Assembly (NCBI RefSeq): GCF_900101745.1
Contig: NZ_FNAD01000014.1
Location: forward strand, 1-64,000
Length of the DNA: 64,000 nt
DNA from: Glycomyces harbinensis
Lineage (GTDB): Bacteria > Actinomycetota > Actinomycetes > Mycobacteriales > Micromonosporaceae
Direction: 5' to 3'
Each line of letters begins with the position of its first letter. Position 1 is the stretch's first letter. Positions 42,997 through 51,374 of the stretch are shown piece by piece. A program made the translations under genes and the position numbers. The notes below the pieces were generated by a model. The model ran no database searches. It was not told where the DNA came from and saw only the letters and a program-made list of their open reading frames with translations.

Positions 42997-44382
42997 ATGC
43001 GAGTGGACCGAAGACGAAGGAGAACGGCGATCATCGGGGCGGCCGTCGCCGCGCTCGGAGCGAGCGCGCTGACGATCGTCGCGGCGCAGGGCGCCAGTGC
43101 GGCCGAGGGCTGCGAGGTCGAGTACGACGTCGTCGGCGACTGGGGCTCGGGCTTCCAGGCCAACGTCAGCATCACCGCCGACGAGCCGATCGACGGCTGG
43201 ACGGTCGAATGGGACTTCACCGGCGCCGTCTCCGGCATCAGCGCCTGGAACGTCACCGGCCAGTCGCTCAACGGCTCGCACTTCGAAGCCTCCGACGCGG
43301 GATGGAACGGATCGATCGCCTCGGGCCAGACCAAGGAGGTCTTCGGCTTCACCGCGAGCGGCACCGCGGGCGACATCGTGAACGCCGCCGTCAACGGCGC
43401 CGTCTGCGGCGAAGGCGACGGCGAGCAGACCACCGAACCCGAGCCCACCGACCCGGACCCGACCGACCCGCCGCCCGCCGGCACGCCGGTGGAGCGGCAC
43501 GGGCAGCTGAGCGTGTGCGGCAACAACATGTGCAATGAGGATGGACAGGAGATCCAGCTGCGCGGCGTCTCCAGCATGTGGCTGCACTGGCAGACCCAGC
43601 CCTACGCCCAGAACCTCTCGGCGCTGGAGTGGATGCGCGACAACTGGAACATCGAGGTGTTCCGCGTCGCGATGGGCGTCGAGCCCGAGGGCGCGTACCT
43701 CGACGACCCGGACGGATGGAAGGCCGAGGTCGAGACCGTCATCCAGAACGCCGCCGAGGCGGGCGTCTACGTCATCGTCGACTTCCATGCGCACCAAGCG
43801 CATCAGCACCAGTCCGAGGCGGTCGCGTTCTTCTCCGACCTGGCCGACCGCTACGGGCACCTGCCGAACGTCATCTGGGAGACGTACAACGAGCCCGAGC
43901 AGGTCTCCTGGACCGGCACGCTCAAGCCCTACCACGAGGCCGTGACCGCGGCGATCCGCGCGCAGGACCCCGACAACATCGTCGTGCTCGGCACCCCGAC
44001 CTGGTCGCAGGACGTGGACGTCGCGGCCGCCAGCCCGGTGTCCGGCACGAACCTGATGTACACGCTGCACTTCTACTCGTGCACGCACGCCCAGTGGAAC
44101 CGGGACAAGGCGAACACCGCGATCAACGCCGGCCTGGCCCTGTTCGTCACCGAGTGGGGCGCGAGCGCCGCCGACGGCGGCCTCGACGGGCGCGTCTGCC
44201 TCGACGAGGCGCAGCGCTGGGTCGACTGGATGGCGGCCAACCGGATCTCCTGGACCGCATGGAAACTGGACGTCGGCACCGACTCCACCAACCTCTTGTC
44301 GGACGGAGCGCCGCTCACCGGCGGCTGGGACGGCCACCTCCACGGCCACGCCCCGTTCGTCATCGCCAACCTGCCCCAGTGA
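42997..44382 (+). CDS. Secreted endoglucanase: CBM2 + GH5 catalytic domain
   Basis: The protein has 461 residues. The basic signal peptide (RVDRRRRRTAIIG) ends near GASA, then CBM2 (about 37-137: CEVEYDVVGDWGSGFQANV, NGSIASGQTKEVFGF), an acidic Pro/Thr linker (EPEPTDPDPTDPPP), and a GH5 (subfamily 2-like) domain (about 165-461). The acid/base Glu is in ETYNEPEQV and the nucleophile Glu in LFVTEWGAS; VDFHAHQAHQHQ and LHFYSCTHAQW are the usual barrel strands. It cleaves internal beta-1,4 bonds in cellulose. The ATG has a GAGG site nearby and begins the signal sequence. A CebR-type box lies 64 bases upstream, and a strong terminator follows. Confidence 0.93.
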   Translation: MRVDRRRRRTAIIGAAVAALGASALTIVAAQGASAAEGCEVEYDVVGDWGSGFQANVSITADEPIDGWTVEWDFTGAVSGISAWNVTGQSLNGSHFEASDAGWNGSIASGQTKEVFGFTASGTAGDIVNAAVNGAVCGEGDGEQTTEPEPTDPDPTDPPPAGTPVERHGQLSVCGNNMCNEDGQEIQLRGVSSMWLHWQTQPYAQNLSALEWMRDNWNIEVFRVAMGVEPEGAYLDDPDGWKAEVETVIQNAAEAGVYVIVDFHAHQAHQHQSEAVAFFSDLADRYGHLPNVIWETYNEPEQVSWTGTLKPYHEAVTAAIRAQDPDNIVVLGTPTWSQDVDVAAASPVSGTNLMYTLHFYSCTHAQWNRDKANTAINAGLALFVTEWGASAADGGLDGRVCLDEAQRWVDWMAANRISWTAWKLDVGTDSTNLLSDGAPLTGGWDGHLHGHAPFVIANLPQ

Positions 44383-44388
44383 CGGAGC

Positions 44389-44418
44389 GGGCCCCGTCCG
44401 CCTCGGCGGACGGGGCCC
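44389..44418 (+). terminator. Terminator after GH5 cellulase
   Basis: GGGCCCCGTCCGCC and GGCGGACGGGGCCC form a perfect stem of up to 14 bp around a minimal loop, 7 bases after the stop. Confidence 0.85.
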
Positions 44419-44463
44419 TCAGGTCGACTAGGCTCGGCGAAGCCGACCCGCGAGGATCGATCC

Positions 44464-45006
44464 ATGCCGACGCCTTCCCCGATCGTCGTCCGCGGCGCCG
44501 TGACCACTCTGGAGGCGCCGTGGTACGGCGACGCCGCGGCCGCCGAGATCGCCGCCGCGCTCGGTGCCGCCGGCCGCACCGCGTACACCGCGCCGGTCGG
44601 CCCCGCGACAGCCCGCCCGCGCGCGGTGCTCGACAGCTCGATCCGCCCCGAGCACTCGATCCTGTTCCTGGACGCGGGCATGGAGGTCATCACCGGCTAC
44701 GACGGCGGTGAATGGGCCGGGCCCGAATGGTCGCTGTACTGGGGCACGTGGAGCCCCGCGGGCACCCTCGCCACGCCCGGCACCGGCCGCTGGTCCTTCC
44801 TCAGCCGCAGGGTCCTCACCGAGGACCGCGGGATCGGCGGCCTCGACCCCGCCAGGACGATCACGCCTATCCTCAAGCGGCTCAACGCCTTCGAGCGACC
44901 ACCGGAGACGACCGAGGCGCAGCGGGCCGCCCTCGCCGACGCCCGCCGCCTCGCGATCCGGGCCCTCGAAGCGTCAGAGCACGGCGAACCCGGCGCTGCC
45001 GACTGA
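44464..45006 (+). CDS. Hypothetical cytosolic protein
   Basis: The 180-residue protein has no signal peptide or membrane helix. It has a Gly/Trp-rich centre (GYDGGEWAGPEWSLYWGTWSPAG) and a helical C-terminus (EAQRAALADARRLAIRALEASEHGE). I do not recognise the family. It begins 46 bases after the cellulase terminator, so it is separately transcribed. Codon use supports a real gene. Confidence 0.7.
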   Translation: MPTPSPIVVRGAVTTLEAPWYGDAAAAEIAAALGAAGRTAYTAPVGPATARPRAVLDSSIRPEHSILFLDAGMEVITGYDGGEWAGPEWSLYWGTWSPAGTLATPGTGRWSFLSRRVLTEDRGIGGLDPARTITPILKRLNAFERPPETTEAQRAALADARRLAIRALEASEHGEPGAAD

Positions 45007-45144
45007 TGCTCGACGGTGCCGACGCGCCCGCCGTGCCCCGTATCGCCGATTCGCCGCTTTCGCGCGGTGACCGGATAGGGGTTGAACACTGTCGGTGTCG
45101 AAGGGCATACTCGACTCCACGATTTCCGGAAGGGGACATCCTCT

Positions 45145-46293
45145 ATGCCGATGACCGAGGCAGACCGAGAACGGTGGATACAGACCCTCGACGGGTTGCC
45201 CGCCGACCAGACCCCCGCGCCCGACGACCGCATCGCCGTCGAGGCGAACCTGTCGGGGTTCCTCGGCAACATGTGGTTGAACGCCACGATCCCCGAGGTC
45301 CAGGGCGTTTCGGTGGCCGAGTTGCAGATGGTCGCCGTGCAGTACTTCCTCAACCGGGCCGACGCGTACTCGGCGGCGAGCCTCGCCGCGATGACGGAGC
45401 TGGCGGAGACGCCGGGCGGGCGGCGCGCCGCGCTCAAGGCGCTCGAGCGCCTCGAGAAGCTCGGCGTCGCGGCCCCCTCCTGGTACGGCGAGGAGCTGGT
45501 GCTGGACGCGTGCTGGGAGAGCGGCGACGTGTACGGCGACTGCCGCACCTACTTCATGTCCTTCCTCGCCCCCAGCGGCGACTTCGCCCTGTCGTACACG
45601 GTGGACTACTCCGACTTCCACTTCGACATGGTCACCGCCTGCGGGCACCACCCCGACATCGAGGTGCTGCTGAGCCCCCACCGGGAGCGGAACGCGATCT
45701 TCGTCGACCGGCTGTACGTGCCGCGCCGGTGCGAGCCGCTGGAGGTCTACAAGGGCACGTTCAGGTCCCTCGACGACTGGGACATCTTCTGCGTCGGCGG
45801 CGATCCCGGCAAGCTCGACTTCAGCTATGTCGCGGTCCGCTCGATGTGGAAGGCCCGCCTGCGGATGCTCCCGCAGGTGGAGATCGATCCCGGCGAGATG
45901 GTCGCGCCCACCGACGAGGAGCAGGGGCTGCGCAACGGCGCGTTCCTCACCTATCTCATCAGCGGGAACCGCGAACTCGAAGAGCCGCACATCAAGGCGA
46001 TCGACGAGATGTGCTGGTTCCACGGCTTCAACGGCTTCTCCGTCAGCCCCGTGAGCGCGTTCGTCTTCCTGGAGCGCTACCTGCCCGGGAAGTACGAGCC
46101 GGGCGACCCGGTGATCCGGGCGGTCAGGGACCTCATGCCGGACTTCGTGACCTGGGCCGCCAACGTCACCGACGTGCCGCTCGAGGCCGTGCCGCACCTG
46201 GAGTACAAGACCGGGCAGCTCCTCAAGGGCTACCCGAAGTGGAAGGCCATGAACAAGGACATCGCCCGGATTCCGCGGCCCCGCTCGCTCTGA
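45145..46293 (+). CDS. Hypothetical protein
   Basis: The 382-residue protein has no signal peptide. It starts with an acidic helical region (MPMTEADRERWIQTLDGLPADQTPAPDDRIAVEANLSGFL) and continues as a mixed alpha/beta protein with several Trp and Cys (VLDACWESGDVYGDCRTYFMSFLAPSG, YSDFHFDMVTACGHHPDIEVLLSP, EMCWFHGFNGFSVSPVSAFVFLERYLPGKY). No nucleotide-binding or catalytic motif is evident and the family is not recognised. An AGGGGA site lies 10 bases before the ATG. A palindromic terminator follows. Confidence 0.75.
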   Translation: MPMTEADRERWIQTLDGLPADQTPAPDDRIAVEANLSGFLGNMWLNATIPEVQGVSVAELQMVAVQYFLNRADAYSAASLAAMTELAETPGGRRAALKALERLEKLGVAAPSWYGEELVLDACWESGDVYGDCRTYFMSFLAPSGDFALSYTVDYSDFHFDMVTACGHHPDIEVLLSPHRERNAIFVDRLYVPRRCEPLEVYKGTFRSLDDWDIFCVGGDPGKLDFSYVAVRSMWKARLRMLPQVEIDPGEMVAPTDEEQGLRNGAFLTYLISGNRELEEPHIKAIDEMCWFHGFNGFSVSPVSAFVFLERYLPGKYEPGDPVIRAVRDLMPDFVTWAANVTDVPLEAVPHLEYKTGQLLKGYPKWKAMNKDIARIPRPRSL

Positions 46294-46303
46294 ACCGGCC
46301 GCC

Positions 46304-46321
46304 GCCGGAACGCGTTCCGGC
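46304..46321. terminator. Palindromic hairpin between convergent genes
   Basis: GCCGGAA-CGCG-TTCCGGC, an 18-base perfect palindrome between the stops at 46293 and 46339. Confidence 0.7.
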
Positions 46322-46338
46322 CCGCCCCGGCGCGCCGC

Positions 46339-46803
46339 TCATCGTTCAGTCTGCCCGCCGCCCACCAGAATCCAGCTTTCGTGCTCCTCGGTGCTCACCG
46401 CGACCATCGCGGAGCGGTCCAGGCTGGACGCGATGAACCCCGGCTGCCCCGGGTAGGGGCCGAGGTCCCCGATCCTCGGGCTCCCGTCCGTCCGGACATG
46501 AAACCACGGCCTGCCCCACGCTCCCTCGCCCTCGACGCTGAGCAGGAACTCCCCGACGTCCGAGACGACGCCATTCCGGCGGGCCACCGCGACCCAGGCG
46601 TGTTCCAGGACCGCTTCCGCGGCCTCGCCCAGCGCATCCGAGATCCGTACCGAAGGTTCGGCGTCCGCCGAGACGAACACCTTCCACGCCGACCGGACCT
46701 CCTCGACGGTGCCCGCTTCACCGAGCAGCACGAGTCCGGCCCGCGCGAGCCTCTCGGCGTCCCACGCCGGCCCAGGTGCCCAGTCCGCCCCGCGTGACGT
46801 CAT
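46339..46803 (-). CDS. Hypothetical cytosolic protein
   Basis: The 154-residue protein has a helical N-terminal half (DAERLARAGLVLLGEAGTVEEVRSAWKVFV) and a beta-rich C-terminal half (FLLSVEGEGAWGRPWFHVRTDGSPRIGDLG, then MVAVSTEEHESWILVGG). The size and fold pattern recall SMI1/immunity-like actinobacterial proteins, but I cannot assign it. It is divergent from the zinc locus, with 249 bases between the starts. Confidence 0.65.
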   Translation of the reverse strand: MTSRGADWAPGPAWDAERLARAGLVLLGEAGTVEEVRSAWKVFVSADAEPSVRISDALGEAAEAVLEHAWVAVARRNGVVSDVGEFLLSVEGEGAWGRPWFHVRTDGSPRIGDLGPYPGQPGFIASSLDRSAMVAVSTEEHESWILVGGGQTER

Positions 46804-46992
46804 CCGGCTTCACCCCCTCCCGAACCGAACCCGGCACTGTCGCCGCATCGTACCGGCCGGTCCATGGCCGCGTCTGCATATGCGCATCTCCTTGGTATTC
46901 AAGGTCACTCGGGGTCCAATGTGCCCCGCTGCCTGGCCCTGGACGGCACGCGGACCCCGCCCCCCGAATTCCCACCACTCCGGACTCGATAA

Positions 46993-47013
46993 TGACAACG
47001 ATTTTCGTTACCA
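46993..47013. promoter_or_regulatory. Zur-type operator upstream of the anchored-repeat zinc operon
   Basis: The 21-base inverted repeat TGACAACGA-TTT-TCGTTACCA has seven of nine positions matching between the arms (TGACAACGA against TGGTAACGA). It has the A/T-rich, ACGA-centred layout of actinobacterial Zur sites. It lies 39 bases before the ATG of the first repeat protein, in an AT-rich island that is the probable promoter. Confidence 0.75.
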
Positions 47014-47052
47014 TGAGTTGGACGCTCGCCCCCCGACCGACAAGGAACCCCG

Positions 47053-48897
47053 ATGGCCCCCGCTCGCTCACGCCCGCGCCCGGCGCTGCTCGCCGCCGTG
47101 CTGTTGCTGCCACTGGCCTGGCCCTCCCCGGTCGCGGCCGAGCCCGTCGGCGACCGCACCCTCCTGTCCGTCGGCCACACCGACGCGATGCAGGTCTATA
47201 TGGACGGCGACCGCCTCGACCTGCGCGTCAAGGACGACACCGGCGCTTCGACGCGCTACCACGACCCCGCCGACGTGCTCTTCCAAGTGCTCCCCGAGGC
47301 CGAGACGGCCATACCGGGCGGCGGCATTTGGGACTTCATCGGCGACGCCGGCGACCCGATGTGGATGCTGCCGCTCACCCAGGACCCGAACCTGCTGTGG
47401 CCGGGTTGGAGCACTGAGCCGATCGCCAAGGGGCAGTTCAAGAACGACAAGATCTCCCTGAACCTCGTCGACGTCTCCGGCCCGGGCGACGCGGTCCTGT
47501 GGACGGTGCGGAACTTCGGCGAGCCCACCCTCTTCGCCTCCTCGCGCGACGGCCTGCCCGACGCGATCCCCGTCGGCGTCCCCGCGCACGTCCACGCCTT
47601 CTGGGCGTTCACCGCCGAAGGCGCCTACACGCTCACCTGGCAGGCGACCGGCACGCTCGCGGACGGCACCGCCGTCACGACCGAGGAGGTCGAGTACCAC
47701 TGGCACGTCGGCGAACTGCCCGCCGATCCCGATCCCGATCCCGACCCCGATCCGACCGACCCCGACCTCCCCGACGAATCCGACCTCGAAGGCCGCCTCG
47801 TCCTCGACGAGGGCCACGTCGACGTCCTGTCGGTCGACGACACCGAGAACGGACTCGACCTGCGCGCCAAGGACGGCACCCGCCTCCACGGCCCGGCCGA
47901 CGTCTACCGCGACCCCGACGACGTGGCCTTCCACGCCGCCCCCGAATCCGAGATCGTCCTGGGGGACCAGTTCGCGAACCCCGGATACGACCAGGTCGGC
48001 GCCCCCGGCGAGACCCGCTGGCACCTCCCCGACACCCAGAAGGACGGCGTCCTCTTCGCCGGCTGGGACACCGCCGAGATCCCGACCGGCGTCCTCGCCG
48101 ACGACGCGGTCGACCTGACCCTCACCGGGTTCAGCGGACCCGGCGAACTCGTCATGCTCACCGTCGACGACTTCGGCGACGCCTCCGTGAAGGTCGACAC
48201 CGCCGACGCGCTGCCGCAGTCGATCGCCACCTCGGCGCGCACCCACGCCCACGCCAACTGGTTCTTCTCCGAACCCGGCGTCTACCGCCTCACCTGGCAG
48301 GCCCGAGCCGAGGCGACCGACGGGACCACGCTGTCGTCGCCGCCCCGGGACTACCTCTTCGTCGTCGGCGAACGGCCCGACGGCGGCGACCCCGACCCGG
48401 ACCCGGTCCTGGAGAACACCCAGACCATCACCGCCGAACTCGACACCGACACCGGCGGCCTGGTCCTCAGCGTCGACCCGGCCGACCGCACCGTCACCCT
48501 CCCGGCGATGACCCTCAGCCCCGACGCCACCCGCTGGTCCACCGCGGGCGACCTGCGACCGGTCACCGTCACCGACACCCGCTCGGCCGACCCCGGATGG
48601 AACGCCACCGCGCAGGTCTCGGCCTTCGTCTCCGGGGAAGACCAGCTGCCGGGCTCCCACCTCGGCTGGCTTCCGACCCTCACTTCCAAAGGCGCCGAAC
48701 AGACCGTGAACCCCGGCCCGGCCGTCGAAGGCCTCCTCGACGGCGGCCCCGGCCTCGCCACCTCTCAACTGCTCGCCTCCGCCGCCTCCGGCGCGGGCAC
48801 CGGCACCGCAGTGCTCCAGGCCGACCTGTTCCTGGACCTGCCCACCGACGTCGAGTCCGGGACCTACACCGCACTCGTCACGTTCACCGCAATCTGA
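47053..48897 (+). CDS. Secreted protein with two anchor-M (actinobacterial surface-anchored) repeats
   Basis: The protein has 614 residues. The signal peptide ends near SPVAA. Repeat 1 (about 35-235) begins LLSVGHTDAMQVYMDGDRLDLRV and closes VPAHVHAFWAFTAEGAYTLTWQA. After an Asp/Pro linker (PDPDPDPDPTDPDLPD), repeat 2 (about 260-450) begins LDEGHVDVLSV and closes ARTHAHANWFFSEPGVYRLTWQA. These match the P_ac_wall_rpt / choice-of-anchor M repeat of actinobacterial ABC-linked surface proteins. The last 160 residues form a further beta domain with no recognised motif, and there is no LPxTG. An AAGGA ribosome site precedes the ATG. First gene behind the Zur-like site; I infer extracellular zinc capture by the GH.D and HxH motifs. 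Confidence 0.85.
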   Translation: MAPARSRPRPALLAAVLLLPLAWPSPVAAEPVGDRTLLSVGHTDAMQVYMDGDRLDLRVKDDTGASTRYHDPADVLFQVLPEAETAIPGGGIWDFIGDAGDPMWMLPLTQDPNLLWPGWSTEPIAKGQFKNDKISLNLVDVSGPGDAVLWTVRNFGEPTLFASSRDGLPDAIPVGVPAHVHAFWAFTAEGAYTLTWQATGTLADGTAVTTEEVEYHWHVGELPADPDPDPDPDPTDPDLPDESDLEGRLVLDEGHVDVLSVDDTENGLDLRAKDGTRLHGPADVYRDPDDVAFHAAPESEIVLGDQFANPGYDQVGAPGETRWHLPDTQKDGVLFAGWDTAEIPTGVLADDAVDLTLTGFSGPGELVMLTVDDFGDASVKVDTADALPQSIATSARTHAHANWFFSEPGVYRLTWQARAEATDGTTLSSPPRDYLFVVGERPDGGDPDPDPVLENTQTITAELDTDTGGLVLSVDPADRTVTLPAMTLSPDATRWSTAGDLRPVTVTDTRSADPGWNATAQVSAFVSGEDQLPGSHLGWLPTLTSKGAEQTVNPGPAVEGLLDGGPGLATSQLLASAASGAGTGTAVLQADLFLDLPTDVESGTYTALVTFTAI

Positions 48898-48920
48898 AGC
48901 ACCCGAAAGGAACTCCCACC

Positions 48921-49559
48921 TTGCGCACCATCGTGAAGTACGCCGCCGCCGCGGCCGCCGCCGCAGCGGCCCTGGCCACCGCCGCCGCCCCGGCGACCGC
49001 CCAAGGCTCCACCCTCACCGTCCTCTCCGAAGGCCACGTCGACGCGTTCGGCATCGCCTACGAGGACGGCGCCCTCGACCTCCACGTCCACGACGAGGAG
49101 AACGACGCCGAACACGCCCCCTCCGACGTCCTCCTCGCCGTCAACCGCGAGGCCAAGACCACCGCACCCGCCGGCTACGACTTCCTGGACGACGGCGACG
49201 CCGACGTCTGGATCCTCCCCGACACCCACGTCGAAGGCCTCCTCTTCCCCGGTTGGGCCACCGAGGAGATCGCCCCCGGCGACTTCGCCGACGACACCCT
49301 CACCATCACCGTCCACGACGCCTGGGGCGACGTCGACCTCTACACCGTCGACGACCTCGGCGACCCCACCGTCCTCTTCGACTCGGACCAGGGCCCGGGC
49401 TCCTGGGACGTCACCGCCGGCGGCCACGGCCACCTGAACTGGGCCTTCGGCGAGGCCGGCCTCTACAAGCTCACCGTCGAGGCCGAAGGCGAACTCGCCG
49501 CCACCGGCGAGACCGTGTCGACCGGCGAGGTCGACTACTGGTTCTGGGTCGAGAAGTAG
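48921..49559 (+). CDS. Secreted single anchor-M repeat protein
   Basis: The 212-residue protein starts at TTG (48921), chosen because AAAGGA lies 9 bases before it and a signal peptide (RTIVKYAAAAAAAAAALATAA) begins there; a GTG 12 bases later is the alternative. One repeat fills the mature protein, from TVLSEGHVDAFGIAYEDGALDLHVHDEEND to TAGGHGHLNWAFGEAGLYKLTVEAEGELAA. The His motifs GHVD and HGH are kept. No wall-sorting motif, so it is soluble or associated with another component. It follows the first gene by 23 bases. Confidence 0.82.
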   Translation: MRTIVKYAAAAAAAAAALATAAAPATAQGSTLTVLSEGHVDAFGIAYEDGALDLHVHDEENDAEHAPSDVLLAVNREAKTTAPAGYDFLDDGDADVWILPDTHVEGLLFPGWATEEIAPGDFADDTLTITVHDAWGDVDLYTVDDLGDPTVLFDSDQGPGSWDVTAGGHGHLNWAFGEAGLYKLTVEAEGELAATGETVSTGEVDYWFWVEK

Positions 49560-49567
49560 GAGTCCCC

Positions 49568-50191
49568 ATGCGCAGCACCGCGATCAAACTCGGCGCCGTC
49601 CTCGGCGCGGCCCTCGCCCTGGCCTTCGCCGGCCAGGCCCAAGCGGCCACGACCATCGGCTCCGGCCATGTGGACGTGCTCGCCTTCTCCTACGACGACA
49701 CGGCGAACGCCCTCGACATCAACGTCCACGACGAGGCCGCCGCCACCACCTACGAAGCCGCCGACGTGGTCTTCGACGTCCACTCCGGCCACCTCGTCAA
49801 CCGCCCCGGCGCGCTGGCCTGCAAGCTCGACGCCGGCGACAACTGGGTCCTCCCGCGCACCCAGACCACCGGCCTGATCTGGGCCGGCTGGAGCACCGAG
49901 GACCTCACGCTCGCGGACTTCGGCGGCAGCCTGAACGCCGAACTCGTCGACGCGGTCACCCCGGCCGGCGGGAACGCCTCGGTCTACGACGCCACCACCG
50001 GCGTCGTCCGCTTCCACACCGACCCCGCCTGCAACGCCTCCGGCACCGCCATCACCGAATCCCACCACCACCCGACCTGGGTGTTCACCGAACCCGGAAC
50101 GTACGAACTCACGTTCCAGGTCACCGGCACCCACGCCGTCGACGGCGCGGTGACCTCCCCGGAGATCACCTACACCTTCGACGTCGGCTAG
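49568..50191 (+). CDS. Secreted single anchor-M repeat protein
   Basis: The protein has 207 residues. The signal peptide (RSTAIKLGAVLGAALALAFAGQAQA) precedes one repeat: TIGSGHVDVLAFSYDDTANALDINVHDEAA to TESHHHPTWVFTEPGTYELTFQVTG. The N-terminal GHVD and the HHH/HxH cluster are retained, and two Cys (ALACKLDAGD, DPACNASG) could form a disulphide not found in the other repeats. It is spaced 8 bases from the previous gene. A compound hairpin follows it. Confidence 0.83.
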   Translation: MRSTAIKLGAVLGAALALAFAGQAQAATTIGSGHVDVLAFSYDDTANALDINVHDEAAATTYEAADVVFDVHSGHLVNRPGALACKLDAGDNWVLPRTQTTGLIWAGWSTEDLTLADFGGSLNAELVDAVTPAGGNASVYDATTGVVRFHTDPACNASGTAITESHHHPTWVFTEPGTYELTFQVTGTHAVDGAVTSPEITYTFDVG

Positions 50192-50209
50192 ACCGCTCCT
50201 CCCCAGATA

Positions 50210-50257
50210 GGGGCGGCCCCACCACTCGGCGAGCGCCGAGCAGGCCGGGGCCGCCCC
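50210..50257 (+). terminator. Compound hairpin inside the zinc operon
   Basis: GGGGCGGCCCC pairs with GGGGCCGCCCC (11 bp), enclosing a second stem CTCGGCG/CGCCGAG. It separates the three small secreted repeat genes from the DUF916-like and transport genes, so it may attenuate the distal part. Confidence 0.7.
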
Positions 50258-50279
50258 GCCCCCGACCCGAGAGACCCCC

Positions 50280-51374
50280 GTGAGACGACCCGCCCTGACC
50301 ACCGCCGCGCTGGCGACCCTCCTCGTCGCGAGTCCCGCAGCAGCCCAAGAGGACACCGATCCCGCACCCGCCACATGGGGCGTCAACCCGTCCGGTCGGG
50401 ACGGACCCGACGGCCGCGCCGCCTTCGACTACGCCCTCGACCCCGGCGAGACCGTCATCGACTTCGTGGGCGTCTCGAACTTCTCGACCGAACCGATCAC
50501 GTTGCGCCTGTACGCCTCCGACGCCTACACCACCGAGACCGGCGCCTTCGACCTCCTGCCCGCCGACGAGGAGCCGCTCGACGTCGGCTCCTGGATCGGC
50601 TTCAACGAGGAGACGCTCACCATCGAGCCGCAGACCCGCCTCGACGTGCCCTTCGCGCTCACCGTGCCCGCCGACGCGACCCCCGGCGACCACGTCGGCG
50701 GCATCGTCGCGGCGGTGACCGAGGAGGCCGCCGACGCCGAAGGCGGCGACGTCCTCGTCGAACGGCGCGTCGGCGCCCGCGTCCACCTGCGCGTCTCCGG
50801 CGAACTGGACCCCGGCCTCGCGCCCGACACGGAGGACGCGACCTACCACTACGAGTGGAACCCGATCGAACCCGGCTCGCTGACCTTCGACTACACCGTC
50901 GAGAACACCGGCAACGTCCGGCTCCAAGGCGAACTCGTCGCCCGCATCGGCGGCCCCTGGGACCTCCTCGAACGGGAGGTCGTCATCGCCGAACTCCCGC
51001 AGATCCTCCCCGGCGACACCTTCGAGGGCACCGCCGACATCGACGGCGTCTGGCCGCTCGCCCGACTCGACCTGCGGCTCGACGTCAGGCCCGAGGCCGT
51101 CGACGCGGCCGACCTCGAATCCCGGCTCCCCTCCCGCAGCGACGAGACCGCCCTCTGGGCCCCGCCCTGGCCGCAGGCCGCCGTCGCCGCCGCGCTGCTC
51201 CTGCTGATCCGGATCGTCCTCAGAATCCGCAAACGCAAGCGCCGCAGGGCACTCGAATCCGATCCAGATCCGCGAGCCGCCGAATCCGCGGAACCGGACC
51301 CAACCGCAACCGGCGACGCCGATGACGTCCCGATCGCCGAGGACCCGCACCCCAAGGAGACCGCCACCTCATGA
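50280..51374 (+). CDS. DUF916/WxL-associated-like membrane-anchored protein
   Basis: The 364-residue protein has a GTG start. The signal peptide ends near SPAAAQ. The extracellular part (about 24-300) has two immunoglobulin-like beta domains: ATWGVNPSGRDGPDGRAAFDYALDPGETVIDFVGVSNFSTEPITLRLYA, with TIEPQTRLDVPFALTVPADATPGDHVGGIVA, as in DUF916 proteins that bind peptidoglycan beside WxL proteins; then EPGSLTFDYTVENTGNVRLQGE. One membrane helix (AAVAAALLLLIRIVLRI) and a basic-acidic cytosolic tail follow. It probably tethers the repeat proteins at the cell surface (inference). The stop overlaps the binding-protein start (ATGA). Confidence 0.72.
   Translation: MRRPALTTAALATLLVASPAAAQEDTDPAPATWGVNPSGRDGPDGRAAFDYALDPGETVIDFVGVSNFSTEPITLRLYASDAYTTETGAFDLLPADEEPLDVGSWIGFNEETLTIEPQTRLDVPFALTVPADATPGDHVGGIVAAVTEEAADAEGGDVLVERRVGARVHLRVSGELDPGLAPDTEDATYHYEWNPIEPGSLTFDYTVENTGNVRLQGELVARIGGPWDLLEREVVIAELPQILPGDTFEGTADIDGVWPLARLDLRLDVRPEAVDAADLESRLPSRSDETALWAPPWPQAAVAAALLLLIRIVLRIRKRKRRRALESDPDPRAAESAEPDPTATGDADDVPIAEDPHPKETATS

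Noticed and set aside
47700-47790. Asp/Pro repeat (GATCCCGATCCCGACC-type) considered as a DNA repeat element
   Set aside because: It encodes the PDPDPDP linker between two surface repeats and is explained as protein linker sequence.
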